A DNA stretch of 64,000 nt, from contig NW_024468273.1 of the NCBI RefSeq assembly GCF_002104995.1, forward strand, positions 31,802 to 95,801. The letters are read 5' to 3'. A model generated the notes under the pieces. That model searched no databases and was not told the origin of the DNA. It was given only the letters and a program-made list of their open reading frames with translations. Source of the stretch: Linderina pennispora (Eukaryota; Kickxellomycota; Kickxellomycetes; Kickxellales; Kickxellaceae). Below, in pieces: positions 18,646 through 28,980 of this stretch (positions are counted from its first letter, which is position 1; each line of letters opens with the position of its first letter). A program made the translations under genes and the position numbers.

Positions 18646-20253
18646 ATGGACCCTGCGCGCAATGTACTGGCAACAATAGCCTCTGCAGTGTCATTGACGA
18701 TAGAAATTCCGGCCACGCCGACGCCCACGGCAACACTCACCGACCGGATAACAGCAACAGTAGCGACACTGGCCAGCACCAGACCCGCGCAGTCCTTCAC
18801 AGTCTCATTCGGCGCCAAGGTGGTCTCGGCTCTGCAGCAGGTGTGGGACTGGCAGCCAACGTTCATGCATGGCTTCCTGCTGGGCCAGCTCAGCATGCTG
18901 GTGGTACTGGTACTGGCGATAAAGTACATTCTGTTCGAGGAGCCGCTGGGCGCACAGGAGAAGCGCGACGACAGCCCGCGCAATGACACGGCGGTAATGC
19001 AGGAGGGCGGGTTCGGATTGTCCAAGTTTATGATATTTTCGCGCAAGCCAAAGGAGCCCAAGGCGGACGATCTGGCCGAGGAGCTGCACAAGATGCGCAA
19101 GGAGATTCTTTCGCGGACCGGCTACGAGCTGGGGGTGCAGGCGGCCGAGTCGTGCGACTGGCTGACGGTGTTTCTGGCGCAGATTATCGCCAAGTTCCGT
19201 GCAGACGCCGAACGCCACGACCGGCTGGTGCGGGTGATCAGCGAGGCCCTGAATGGCGAGCTGCGGCCGTCAGTGCTGGACAGCATCCGGATCACACAGT
19301 TCTCCTTGGGCTCGGACTTTCTGCGCATTACTGCGGCCCGCATGGTGCCGTCGTCGGGCTCCCTGGGCATGCGCGCCGAGCTCGATCTCTCGCTGCACGA
19401 CGAAATCACATTGGGCTTCAACACAAAGGTGCTGGTCAACTGGCCACGCCCATCGGTGGCCGCCTTGCCCGTCACAATGGTGGTCTCGGTGGTCAAGTTT
19501 GTCGGCACGGTGGCCGTAGAGTTCGATAGCGCGGCGCTCGAGCCCTCGGTGGCAGTCACAATTCTGCCCGACTACATCCTCGAGTTCGACATCCAGACGT
19601 TGATTGGCAGCAAGGCCAAGGTGCAGAACCTGCCGATGCTGACATCGGTGATTAGCAGGAAACTGCAGGCGGCGTTTGCCAAGGAGCTGGTGATGCCGAA
19701 TGAGAAGCGGATCAAGATCAAGCACCCGTTCACGCCCAAGACCGCACAGCCAGCGCAGCCAGCGTCGCCGCAGCAGCCAGCGGAGCCAGCACCCACCGGC
19801 TCACCCCCCAGTATACCGACAGACCTGCCACCCGACTACAACACGCAACTGCCGCCGCCGCACGCTATGCGCACGACACTGTCGCGGGCAGGAAACCATG
19901 TGCAGACCAGCCCGCCAATGGGCATGCCGCCGCGGATGTTTACGCCCGACGAGCCCTCATTGCACCCGATGCGGGCGTCGTCGAGCCAGGCAGCGCCGTC
20001 CATGTACGGCATGTCGCCGAAAATCCACCCGATTGTGCCGGCGCCCTATGGCCCGCTGGCGAACAGGGTGTATGGAGCCGGCGGCCAGCGCTTGTTTGGC
20101 AGTGCTTTGGCGAGTATTCCGCAGGGGCTGAATGGCGTGACGGCATTGGCGGGCAGTCAGCGCCAGGCGGAAGACGACGACGACGAGATGCTGGTGAAGG
20201 ATAGTGTGAGGCAGAGAGTGAACCGGGTCATTCGAACAGTCAACGAGTCGTGA
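18646..20253 (+). CDS. MMM1: Mmm1, ER-anchored ERMES lipid-transfer subunit
   Basis: 535 aa. A short lumenal Ser/Thr-rich N-terminus is followed by one membrane helix at about 74-97 (GFLLGQLSMLVVLVLAIKYI), then the SMP lipid-transfer domain at about 168-365 starting SCDWLTVFLAQIIAKFR and ending near PNEKRIKIKHPF. This is the Mmm1 architecture: single N-terminal anchor in the ER and cytosolic SMP domain that joins Mdm10, Mdm12 and Mdm34 in the ER-mitochondria encounter structure to move phospholipids. The family SMP core is complete. The Pro-rich C-terminal tail of about 165 residues is longer than in yeast. Start ATG sits in a good ACCATGG context. It is convergent with KCS1, whose stop lies 171 bp away. 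Confidence 0.95.
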   Translation: MDPARNVLATIASAVSLTIEIPATPTPTATLTDRITATVATLASTRPAQSFTVSFGAKVVSALQQVWDWQPTFMHGFLLGQLSMLVVLVLAIKYILFEEPLGAQEKRDDSPRNDTAVMQEGGFGLSKFMIFSRKPKEPKADDLAEELHKMRKEILSRTGYELGVQAAESCDWLTVFLAQIIAKFRADAERHDRLVRVISEALNGELRPSVLDSIRITQFSLGSDFLRITAARMVPSSGSLGMRAELDLSLHDEITLGFNTKVLVNWPRPSVAALPVTMVVSVVKFVGTVAVEFDSAALEPSVAVTILPDYILEFDIQTLIGSKAKVQNLPMLTSVISRKLQAAFAKELVMPNEKRIKIKHPFTPKTAQPAQPASPQQPAEPAPTGSPPSIPTDLPPDYNTQLPPPHAMRTTLSRAGNHVQTSPPMGMPPRMFTPDEPSLHPMRASSSQAAPSMYGMSPKIHPIVPAPYGPLANRVYGAGGQRLFGSALASIPQGLNGVTALAGSQRQAEDDDDEMLVKDSVRQRVNRVIRTVNES

Positions 20254-20424
20254 GAAGGCTGTCGAGGAGGATAGTTGTTTGCATTCACATGATGCCAGCA
20301 GATAAAGCCGGATTATGTGGATCGCCCCCAATGTGGCAAATAAAAAAGGGACAGTGCATATATTGGTTGAGAATGACGAGTTGAATGTGTACATAGGATT
20401 TTGGTTTTTTGCTTGGCCCGGCGC

Positions 20425-23274
20425 TCACAGATACCGGTGGTCAAAGAACTTGATGGTGACCCCAATATCCGCAGCCACCCTCAGCACCGTCGCATCGTGC
20501 AGCTGGCGAGCATCGTCCGAGGCGCATCGGCGCCAGATATCCGCAAACTCCCTCACCAGCGTCCTCACGCCGCGCAGGTACCCGTAATCGGGGCCAGCGC
20601 AGCCGCCAGAGCACGGGCATTTGGGCATGGGATCAGCCTCAGTCACATGGAAGAACCTGGCAGCCGCGCACGTCAACATGGGCGTGTCGGAGCCGTCAGA
20701 TGCAGTGGAGGGGCCAAACAGGGGCGAACTGGCGGCGGGGTCCGGCGGGCACTGCTCATGGCACGAGGCATCGGGGCGGGTCAGTGTAGGCTCGGCATAG
20801 ACATCCGGGTTGGCGACAAAGCTGCAGTTGACAAAGTCAATAATGCGCAGGTCGATCTGCGGCAGCTCAAGCGGCGCCGTAGCCCACTGGCTCTGCTGCC
20901 CGCACTCATTTGCCAGACGCGACAATGGTCGGCCACTGGTGCTGCCGCGGGAATCGGCAGAGCCAGGCAGTAGTGAGCTGCGGTCGGTGAATGAATTGGC
21001 CGGTGTCATCGTGCCGTGCAATGGCGGCGTCGACAGCGGCAGCAGAGGAGTGTTTGCCGGTGTGGTGGCCGAGGTCACCAATGCAGGGGAATGTAGCATG
21101 GACTGCGACAGCGGGTGGTGGATGGCGGGCTCGGGCGGCAATGGCATTGGGATTGCCGGGGCGGTCGGTCGCCGCGCAAGCGACGGCGGCTGGTCAGGTA
21201 GGTCGGTGGTCGGGAACTCGTCCACGGCCCGCGTGGCAGCATACCCGTCGTAGACCAGCAAAAGGCTGGAGCCGAAGAAGCGGAAGCCGTGCATTTGCTC
21301 GACGGTCCGGTAGAGACTGCGCAGCTTGACCAGGAGGGCTGGAATCAGATAGGCAAACACTATCTCGCCGTTGTCCAGGAACTCCAGCAGCGAGCGCTGG
21401 AACGTGAACTTGTTCAACGACCGCCCGTAGTACTTGTCCTGGAAGAGGAAACGGTTGCGGTCGGCCTTGTAGACCTGCAGCCCGCACATGCGCACGCCCA
21501 GCTCCTTGCTAGTGGTGGCTGCGCACTTGATGGTCTGCGAGACGACCTTTTTCGCCGGCGCATTGACGCCATGTTGCCGCGTGCCCATTTTGAGATCGAG
21601 GATGCATGGCCGCCGCATGGATGCAGTCAGATCGGACATCAGGATGAACTGGTGCGTGCTGCCCTCGATGGCCTCAGTGGGCATGCGCTTGGCGCATTTC
21701 TTCTTCCACAGATTTTCAAAGTCCGCCGTGGTGGCGGTTTGAGCTGGGCAGTCCGCGGCCTTGGCGAGGTCCGGCTCGGAGCGGTCCAGTGGCTCACTAA
21801 CACAGGCCGTGAGCCGGGGCCGCACCTTCATCGCCCCTGTGCTTTCGCGCCGCACAGGCAGACCGTCGCTGCCTAGCAGGGCGCCCGGGGGTCCAGACGC
21901 AGCATCGGCTACTGCCCGGTCGTGCAGAAGACTGGAGCCGCGCATGCGGTTGGAGCCAAGCAAAGGGTGGACGATAGGCGCTAGGGCTGTCATGCGCGGT
22001 ACGCCCGGCAGCAGCTTTGCTGCAGGGGCCTCGGTCCGCGCTGGTCCGGCTGACGGACGGTTTTCCGGGCTGCTGTTGGAGCTAGTGCTTGTAGACGACA
22101 CATGGCCTCGTGCATCATACATGGAGTTCATACACAGCCCCTCTATATCGCTCAGCATCATGTGTTTCTGCAGGTCCAGACTATGTGCCTCGTCGGCGTC
22201 GTTGGTGCCGGTGGTGCGCTCGACGGCCGACGCCAATGGCATGAAATGCGCGGGCTGCAGATCAGTCGACGAGTGGCGGCGACGCACGGGTCCCTGGGCT
22301 CTGATCTTTGCCTGCTGCCGGGCCCGGGCCTTGAGCGCGCGCGGCGACAGCGCGTCCTTCAAAATCTGCTCCTGCATGGCCCGCCAGGCACCGCTCAGGT
22401 GCATCTTGCGGGCACCGAAGCTACCAGGTGCGGCAGTGCGGCTGCTGGGCGACGGCACCAGCTGGCGGGCCAGGCAGCTGGGCAGAATATGCAGGTTCTG
22501 CTCCAGCACAATCTCCGGGACTGGGTCGCCGCCCTCGGGCTTTTTGCGGTACGTGACATTGACGACGCCCAGGCAGCTGGGCACAAACCGGTACAGGTCG
22601 CGGTGCAAGTAATCCACGGCCTCGTAGAACGCGCGCTCGCGCTCATTCATCGGCTTGCAGATGGCGCTGCCCGAGAACTTTAGGAACGGCGTGTGTCCGC
22701 CCACCTGGTTAACAAACGGAGTTAACGCCAACGACGGCGGCGTCACCGGGCCGTGGAATGTCGCCTCTTCGTCGAGCCACGGCTGCCCAAGCTCGTCGCC
22801 TGACACGTCCATTAGTTCGTCGTCCGTCGCGTGCGTTTCATAGTAACTATCGTCGTCCTCGTCCATGCTGACCTCGTTGATGTCGTCCTGCACGTCGAGC
22901 CACACGCCTGGCGGCTCATTGAGCGACCGCCGCGGCGAGATGCTGCGTAGCCGATAGTGCGAGCGGTTCTGAATAAGCTGGTAGTTTTTCACGCCTGCTC
23001 CATCGATCTGCGGGATGCCCTGGGCTGACACTGACGCCATTAGTGGCGGATGAGCCGCCATGTGTTGCGATGCACTGTTATGAATGTGCTCTGATGTCGC
23101 TGCGGCTGTGTGCTGCATGGGTGTCAGGAGCTCATCCAGTTGATTTTCCACCCGGCTTTTCCGCCACCGCCGGCCGGACCGCGACGGAGCGCCTACGGCG
23201 GCGCCGGGCGTGCTGCTGGTTGGAGTAAGCGGTTGCTGGTCTGTTGGGGCTAGTTGTACACGGAAAGAGTGCAT
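20425..23274 (-). CDS. KCS1: Inositol hexakisphosphate kinase (Kcs1 type)
   Basis: 949 aa from ATG at 23274; the frame runs three codons further to a GTG, which was not used. Inositol-polyphosphate kinase signatures: the N-lobe segment FLKFSGSAICKPMNERERAF near 196, the catalytic PCILDLKMGTRQ (PxxxDxKxG) near 556, FRFFGSSLLLVYDG near 668, and LRIIDFVNCSF (the metal-binding IDF element) near 810. A long Ser-rich segment separates N-lobe and core, as in fungal Kcs1. It converts IP6 to 5-IP7, an inositol pyrophosphate controlling phosphate sensing, vacuole form and telomere length in yeast. The C-terminus ends soon after a Cys-rich insert MPKCPCSGGCAG. Kcs1 is preferred over Arg82 or plain IP6K because of length and architecture. 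Confidence 0.92.
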   Translation of the reverse strand: MHSFRVQLAPTDQQPLTPTSSTPGAAVGAPSRSGRRWRKSRVENQLDELLTPMQHTAAATSEHIHNSASQHMAAHPPLMASVSAQGIPQIDGAGVKNYQLIQNRSHYRLRSISPRRSLNEPPGVWLDVQDDINEVSMDEDDDSYYETHATDDELMDVSGDELGQPWLDEEATFHGPVTPPSLALTPFVNQVGGHTPFLKFSGSAICKPMNERERAFYEAVDYLHRDLYRFVPSCLGVVNVTYRKKPEGGDPVPEIVLEQNLHILPSCLARQLVPSPSSRTAAPGSFGARKMHLSGAWRAMQEQILKDALSPRALKARARQQAKIRAQGPVRRRHSSTDLQPAHFMPLASAVERTTGTNDADEAHSLDLQKHMMLSDIEGLCMNSMYDARGHVSSTSTSSNSSPENRPSAGPARTEAPAAKLLPGVPRMTALAPIVHPLLGSNRMRGSSLLHDRAVADAASGPPGALLGSDGLPVRRESTGAMKVRPRLTACVSEPLDRSEPDLAKAADCPAQTATTADFENLWKKKCAKRMPTEAIEGSTHQFILMSDLTASMRRPCILDLKMGTRQHGVNAPAKKVVSQTIKCAATTSKELGVRMCGLQVYKADRNRFLFQDKYYGRSLNKFTFQRSLLEFLDNGEIVFAYLIPALLVKLRSLYRTVEQMHGFRFFGSSLLLVYDGYAATRAVDEFPTTDLPDQPPSLARRPTAPAIPMPLPPEPAIHHPLSQSMLHSPALVTSATTPANTPLLPLSTPPLHGTMTPANSFTDRSSLLPGSADSRGSTSGRPLSRLANECGQQSQWATAPLELPQIDLRIIDFVNCSFVANPDVYAEPTLTRPDASCHEQCPPDPAASSPLFGPSTASDGSDTPMLTCAAARFFHVTEADPMPKCPCSGGCAGPDYGYLRGVRTLVREFADIWRRCASDDARQLHDATVLRVAADIGVTIKFFDHRYL

Positions 23275-24832
23275 TGTATGCACATGCTGTACAGGGTTTG
23301 GAATTTAAAATAAAAAGGTGAGGGTTGGCGGGAAAAAGAAGATAATCCTGCGGCAAGGGAGCGGATAACCTGCAACAAGCAATGTAGCCGATAATAAAAG
23401 CGCCAGCGAAAAAATGTCGGAAAAGAGCGAGGGAAAGAACCAGTCTGGTTAAAAAAAACACGGAAGAAGGGAAAAAAGAAGAAAAAGTGTAAACTCGACA
23501 AAAAAGCGCGCTCTAGCCGATATTTATACCCCTCGCGAATCGACAAGAGGCCCAGGCATTTTTTGCTTTGGGGGGGCCTTCCAACCGCCCCTTCCTGCCA
23601 CCCCCCACTGGCCCACATCGATTGGCAGCGCCCCGTATTGGCAAAAGTTCAAGGTACGGTTTCTGTGCGACAATCTTTGGGCACGATATGGCGGAGCGAG
23701 CATTCATATTGGGCCGCACAAGAAGCAAGGCATTTCCCAAGAGTCCTGCCGCATTCCCCCTTCTCAAACGCCGTTAGAGCTGCCCTCTCCCGCCTGCATG
23801 CGAGCCGCGATGGAAAAACGCACGGTGCTTGTCCGATGGAGAGCCACACGTGGGGTGAGGCGGGCATCTCCACTTGCTTTGCGTGCTGTTCGCTCTGTAG
23901 CACCAATCGTGAAGGCCATTGCTGTGCTATCTGCCCTGCCACCAGTTTAAGCCACGCATTTACAACGGCTATAGGCCACTGGCCAGTAGTCTTGGGTTTT
24001 TCCTCCTCTAACGCGTCTCGACGCCCCCATGTCTAGAATATCCTTCTACACCACACACCGCGCACACGGCCAATTGTGCTTGGTCACGCTTTCAAAGCAT
24101 TTTTATTTTGCCTGCACGGCCAATTTGCTGCTATTCGCACCACATGCATGCATGTCTGGATAGGCCCAAAAATGCCTACCCTGCCTTTTTTTTCGTTTTG
24201 CCATTAGGTCATGTTTTTGTTGAGATGCACAAAATAAATAAAAAAACATAGTGCCAAGCGGTGCGTGCATGTGGGTAACGACGCCATAGCATCATTGGCA
24301 TATCAGGGCCTCAGTGTGTAAATGCATATGCTGCATACAATCAGCATATCTGTCATCCAGTAGTATGCACATCGTGGGCTCAGGCAGAGGCTTTCCTAAC
24401 ATCCGATTTCCTGCAAATGTTTTGCCACAGTGACACTCGAAGAATGCATGCCTCCATGTATTTTTTTCGGAGAACGCCCAGAGGGGGTTTCTGGGTTGTT
24501 GCTTTTTTCCCACTGGCTCGGTGCATTTTCATCCAGCCATCGAGCATGACCTAGATGCGATAGGTGCAAGGGCAGCATATGGCATTAGTCGATTGGATTG
24601 CCCGGGAATGCCGTATCTCGAAAAACGGCTTTGCATCTTGCTTGCGGCAGGTCTTGGGCACAAAATCGATAAGATCCGATTTCGACTTAATTCGTCCCAC
24701 GACTCGTCAGGAGCCGTGGCTCGCCGGCTCAGGAACACAGGCTTCAATTTTGCCACAAGGAAAAATCTGGACGCTTTTTTGTTTATCAGCATTCGCTTCT
24801 ATCCAAAAAAACGCAATTCATAAACAGCGACA
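23275..24832. promoter_or_regulatory. Divergent intergenic region KCS1 / SET5-like
   Basis: About 1.56 kb with no gene recognised. It contains homopolymer A/T tracts (23440-23510, 24185-24245) of promoter type and short overlapping open frames without motifs. The plus-strand side just before the SET5-like ATG is A-rich (24800-24832). Confidence 0.45.
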
Positions 24833-26080
24833 ATGCCAGAGGTAGCCCGCACCGTGACACCCGCAGAAGACGAGCTGCGCGCGGCCATTGCAGCTGTGAA
24901 GGCATCGAACCCCGAGTTTGGCATCGCCCGCGTACTGAGCACGATCCGCTCCTCGCACAGCGACTGGCAGGTCAGCGAGAAGCGCGTGCGCAAGTTCCTG
25001 GGCGCGCTGGGGCTAGTGCAGAGCGACAATGCCGGGATCCCGAAGAGCTCATTGGCGCCGACGGATCTGGCGGCAACCACGGGCAAGGGCCAGGTGGAGA
25101 TCCGGTACATCGACGGCACAAAGGGCAAGGGCGTGTTTGCAACGCAGGACATGCAGCCTGGGAGCATAGTATTTGAGGAGACGCCCTTTGCGTGGTACCC
25201 GCGCTGGGACACCGTCGGCGCCGCCTACCACCTGGACGCCGATCACGAGTGCCAGCTGTGCGCGCGCTCGCTGGACCCGACGGTAGTGCGCACGCGCGTG
25301 CGCCCGGCAAAATGTGCCTCGTGCGGGGTCAAATTCTGCAGCAGCATCTGCAAGACCGAGGCCGATATGCATTTCCACAAAATTGAGTGCTCCAAGAGCA
25401 ACCCGGCGTTTGCCAAGCTGGCCGATTTCAGCCGCCGCCAGGACCAGTGGGGGGCGCCGATGGGCGCTGTGCGCGCGCTGGAGCGCGTCATCATGGAGTT
25501 TGAGCAAAGCACGAGGCGTGGCCGCGAGGCGTGGGCTGGTCTAAAGGCCTTTGCCACTGTGAGCCAGGAGACGATTGACGAGAGGCGGTTTGGCCCTGCT
25601 TGGTTCATGTACCAGGAGGACCGCGAGAACAAATGGAAGGCCAGCTACAAGCTGATGAAGAGCGCCTTGTGTCCGCCGCCTGCAGCCTGCGGGCTCACGG
25701 CGTTTGACAGGATCCCGGCCAAGATCAAAGAGGAGATGTTCTCGTACCAGGGATGGCTGGATCTGCTCGGAAAGTACTGCCTGAACGACCAGAATGGCGG
25801 CTTCTATCTGCTGCAGAGCTGCTTTAACCATAGCTGCGTGCCCAACTGCCAGGTCTCGCATCCAAACTCGGGAAAGTACCGCGCCCATATCGAGATTCTG
25901 AAGCCCATCAAGCAAGGCGAGGAGATGTTTATTACCTATGTCAACCCCAGAGACGGCGTCGAAGCGCGTCGCAAGGACCTGAAGGACTGGTACATGTTTG
26001 AGTGCAGCTGCACGAGGTGCCAGAAGGAGCTGCAGGATCTTCCAAAGACCGAACGCCAGGAAAATGTCATCACAATTTAG
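24833..26080 (+). CDS. SET5: SET and MYND-finger lysine methyltransferase (Set5-like)
   Basis: 415 aa. An N-terminal helical segment (1-62) precedes a split SET domain. The N-part is at about 88-122 (GKGVFATQDMQPGSIVFEE). A MYND-type zinc finger at about 140-186 has the pattern CQLC, CASC, FCSSIC, HKIEC. The SET C-part has NHSCVPNC near 332 and GEEMFITYV near 358, followed by post-SET CSCTRC near 390. This is the SMYD architecture. The closest named fungal relative by layout is Set5, which methylates histone H4 lysines, but other SMYD-type substrates are possible. All SAM/zinc residues expected from the motifs are present. Start context ACAATGCC is acceptable. Confidence 0.85.
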   Translation: MPEVARTVTPAEDELRAAIAAVKASNPEFGIARVLSTIRSSHSDWQVSEKRVRKFLGALGLVQSDNAGIPKSSLAPTDLAATTGKGQVEIRYIDGTKGKGVFATQDMQPGSIVFEETPFAWYPRWDTVGAAYHLDADHECQLCARSLDPTVVRTRVRPAKCASCGVKFCSSICKTEADMHFHKIECSKSNPAFAKLADFSRRQDQWGAPMGAVRALERVIMEFEQSTRRGREAWAGLKAFATVSQETIDERRFGPAWFMYQEDRENKWKASYKLMKSALCPPPAACGLTAFDRIPAKIKEEMFSYQGWLDLLGKYCLNDQNGGFYLLQSCFNHSCVPNCQVSHPNSGKYRAHIEILKPIKQGEEMFITYVNPRDGVEARRKDLKDWYMFECSCTRCQKELQDLPKTERQENVITI

Positions 26081-26114
26081 ACAGGATATTTTTCTTGAAT
26101 ACACGGTAGGATCT

Positions 26115-26923
26115 CTACTTGTTGCACTCTTGGATCTTCTGACGGTCCTTGATGCCATAGACAGTTTTGATCCACCACTTCTCTCCCCATTTAGCATACC
26201 CGACATCACAGGCCATTCTGCCTAAATGAGCTGCAGCCGTTATAAGACGGCAACCCGGCATGAGATCTGATGCGCTTGTAATCGCTGGTCCATAGGCCAG
26301 GGCAGCGAGCACGGAGACTAGCATCACATGATCTCCATCAGTGCCATGGCCGTCGTTAAGGAGGGCATGCATATACCTATAGTACGCAACGGGTGGACAG
26401 AATATACCAAGGAATGAGGAAGGGAACCCGGACGAAGGCGCGCCAGCAGATGCTGCGCAAGACTTGCGCCAACACCTGAAGTGAGATACATGGCGGCTGC
26501 CTTAAGTGTGTCCATTGGCTGAGCTAACGGGGCAGCCAGATAGATGGGCATGGCGCTATCGACGAGGAGTTCACTAAAGCTCTTGTGGCTAAAGACGTTC
26601 GTAAAAGGGTGTACAAACGGCGGGAAGGAGGATCGTGCAAAGCGCCTTCCCAGGATTGGAATTGCTCGCGGGCACCGCCAAAGCGCAAAGAGGGCCACAT
26701 TTACACCGATGACTGGCAGCACCAAACTATGTCCAGGCGACATTCCCAAAAGTGTTTCTGCAGAGATAAAAATCTCCTGCTTCACAGCATCAGCCATCCA
26801 CCCTGGAAGGTTAGATACCCAGTAAATGAACCTGGTGTGCGTCGATGACTGTGTGGTGAACAACTTGCCAACTACCTTCTGCACCTTGAGGGAGCGCAGT
26901 AGCATGTCAATTTTCGCCTGCAT
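26115..26923 (-). pseudogene. Decayed rhomboid (PCP1 duplicate), catalytic serine lost
   Basis: Minus-strand sequence homologous to the C-terminal three quarters of the rhomboid at 27526-28680. Matching blocks include LPGWMADAVKQEIF vs LPGWMPRELKRTM, SPGHSLVLPVIGVNVALFALW, FTNVFSHKSF, and YAKWGEKWW vs YVQWGEKWW. The reading frame shifts by one base around 26420-26440, just before the active-site loop. After the shift the loop reads LGIFCPPVAYY where the intact copy has LGASGAVYAVV, so the nucleophile serine is gone. The histidine of AHLG remains. The mitochondrial N-terminus is missing. It sits about 600 bp downstream of PCP1 in the same orientation: a tandem duplicate that has died, or far less likely an inactive rhomboid with unusual splicing. 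Confidence 0.85.
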
Positions 26924-27525
26924 CTCGGTGCTAGTTGTGCTGTCCTTCTGTTTTACCCCGATGAAAAGCAGCTAGCCGGGCTAGTGAACGTAGCTGCCTC
27001 GATATGGGCGCACGTATATAATGCGCCTGTGCCAAAAGCCAGTGCCCAAACAACCGGCTGAACGACAAGTGGTTTGTCGCGTTCGCCATGCCACTCATGG
27101 CCAGGTTTGAACTTCTACCCAACAGGCGTTTTGGAGCGCCAGTAGTTTGCAGTGTGGGAGAGTCAGGCAGGTGCAAAATTGCGGTGCATCGTTCACATGG
27201 TCTTGCGTTACATGGGGTTTACGTGAAAGTCGCAGCATGTTGGAAATGAAATGGTAGGCAAAGCCAAAGGGTGAATGACAGGGTAGAGCCAGCAATCCTT
27301 GGCAGTCTGGTCTTATATACCCCCCATGATGTCTATGACGGTAAGCGACACCTGAGATGCGATGTATGCAACTGGTGACAATCCGACTCAGATATTGGCG
27401 TCATTCATATTTGGCCAGGTCCGGCTGTGAGGTGATCGCAGCCCGTCCATATCAAAAGTGCCAAGTCTTTGCAGACAGTGTTGCCACAAGTACATCTAGG
27501 TGCTGTATTGAATCTTTTGAAGGGT
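26924..27525. other. Spacer between rhomboid copies
   Basis: About 600 bp. No gene seen. It would be the promoter side of the dead rhomboid copy and the 3' flank of PCP1. Weak short open frames only. Confidence 0.4.
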
Positions 27526-28680
27526 CTACTTTAGGCGCCGAGCCTCAACCATCTTGACGAGTTCACGCCACCACTTCTCGCCCCACTGCACATAGGCCAT
27601 GCCAAATGCACCACCGCCTAGATGCGCCCAGTGAGCAAATGTGCTCCATCCGAGGACAGCGCCTGCTAGGTCATAGGCCATCAGCAATGGGAACGCCTGG
27701 CTAATGGTGAATGGCAGGAACGGCAGGAATATGAGCGCAATCTGTGAGTTTGGAAAGTACATCATGGTCGCACCGACCACCGCATACACGGCTCCACTCG
27801 CCCCCAGCGCAGGGAGAATCGCCAGTGGCCGTAGCGGCGACAGCACGTGGTTTGCCAGACTAGAAATGACACCAGCCGACAGGTAGAATGCAGTGAACTG
27901 CTCGGCGCCCATCCGGTCAGCAACAGCCGACCCAAACGACATCAGCGCAATGGTGTTGAATGCGAAATGCCACACCTCACGGTGGCTGAACGTGCTGGTC
28001 AGCAGCGTGTATGCACGGCCCGTCCGCGGATCATGCAAAAAGTATTTGGTCATCTTGGGCATCAGCCGCGGTACCTGCCACATTGCAAACACAGCGGCAT
28101 TGATGCCCGCGATTGCATACACAACCCGCTTGCCAGGCGACATGCGGTACCACGAGTCCGAGCATGCCACCATGGTGCGTTTCAGCTCGCGTGGCATCCA
28201 CCCCGGCAGGTGCGCGATCCGGCGGATGGTCTTCGCGTGCGGCTCCGAATACACCCCGTGTGCACGGCCCACCAGCCGCTGCACCTCCAGGTCGTTCATC
28301 AGGGCCCAGATCCGGTCCTCCTCGTCGCCCACACTGCCTGTCCCGCCCAGCCCCAGCACATTGAGGTAGCTCCAGGAGCGCTGCCGCATCCGTTCTCGGT
28401 GGTCTGCAAACGAGTTGGCACATAAGTAGAAGGCACCGCCGCTGAAGGCCAGCGACCAGAGGATCGGCCGGATAAACAGAACCCGCCCACCACTGGGTCC
28501 GCTGGGCCGATATTGCCATGTTGGTTCGGGCTGGGCCTCGTTGCGTAGCGGCGATGCTGATGGGTGAGACCGCCAACGGCCAGCCCGGTATGCGCGGAAA
28601 CCAGTCGGTCGTGGCCACTTTGGCACCACCCGCGGCACCACCCGAGGTATTGAGCTGCTCCAGCACCCGAGTCTGAGCAT
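27526..28680 (-). CDS. PCP1: Mitochondrial rhomboid protease (Pcp1/PARL type)
   Basis: 384 aa from ATG at 28680. The frame continues upstream, but this ATG begins MLRLGCWSSSIPRVVPRVVP, an Arg/Ser-rich amphipathic start typical of a mitochondrial presequence. A first membrane helix lies near 75-95. The rhomboid core has the catalytic serine in GASG at residue 295, the conserved HxxxN-type region FSHREVWHFAFNTIALMSFGS, and the catalytic histidine in HWAHLGGGAFG at 353, ending WGEKWW. Pcp1/PARL is an inner-membrane intramembrane protease that processes the dynamin Mgm1/OPA1 and cytochrome c peroxidase. The 5' end faces ACL4 across about 300 bp, suggesting a shared promoter. A dead tandem copy lies downstream. 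Confidence 0.92.
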   Translation of the reverse strand: MLRLGCWSSSIPRVVPRVVPKWPRPTGFRAYRAGRWRSHPSASPLRNEAQPEPTWQYRPSGPSGGRVLFIRPILWSLAFSGGAFYLCANSFADHRERMRQRSWSYLNVLGLGGTGSVGDEEDRIWALMNDLEVQRLVGRAHGVYSEPHAKTIRRIAHLPGWMPRELKRTMVACSDSWYRMSPGKRVVYAIAGINAAVFAMWQVPRLMPKMTKYFLHDPRTGRAYTLLTSTFSHREVWHFAFNTIALMSFGSAVADRMGAEQFTAFYLSAGVISSLANHVLSPLRPLAILPALGASGAVYAVVGATMMYFPNSQIALIFLPFLPFTISQAFPLLMAYDLAGAVLGWSTFAHWAHLGGGAFGMAYVQWGEKWWRELVKMVEARRLK

Positions 28681-28980
28681 CGCTAAATAGTTGAATTGGT
28701 GCTGAATGTGTCGAAGAAAGTTAGACCAAAACAACGAGCACCACAGTCGCTGGCGATGACTAAATCCTGCCAAAACGCTTGGCGATAATACCTTGAGCTT
28801 GTCACGTGAATATGATCTTGCCGCTAATCCGATCATCGCTTGCTGCATTTTTCGTTTTTTTACAGCTACAAAAATAAAATAAAAAACTTTCATCGCATTG
28901 GCCGCTGCTCCTTGCAATTCTCCTCTTCACCAACCACTTTTCTATACCTGTATATCAAAACGCGGCCTCCACAGCTAGAC

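Noticed and set aside
28840-28980. N-terminal extension of ACL4 from the upstream in-frame ATG
   Set aside because: The extra residues are Phe/Lys/Ile-rich and read like T-rich promoter DNA; MAPRKGR at 28981 is the natural start.
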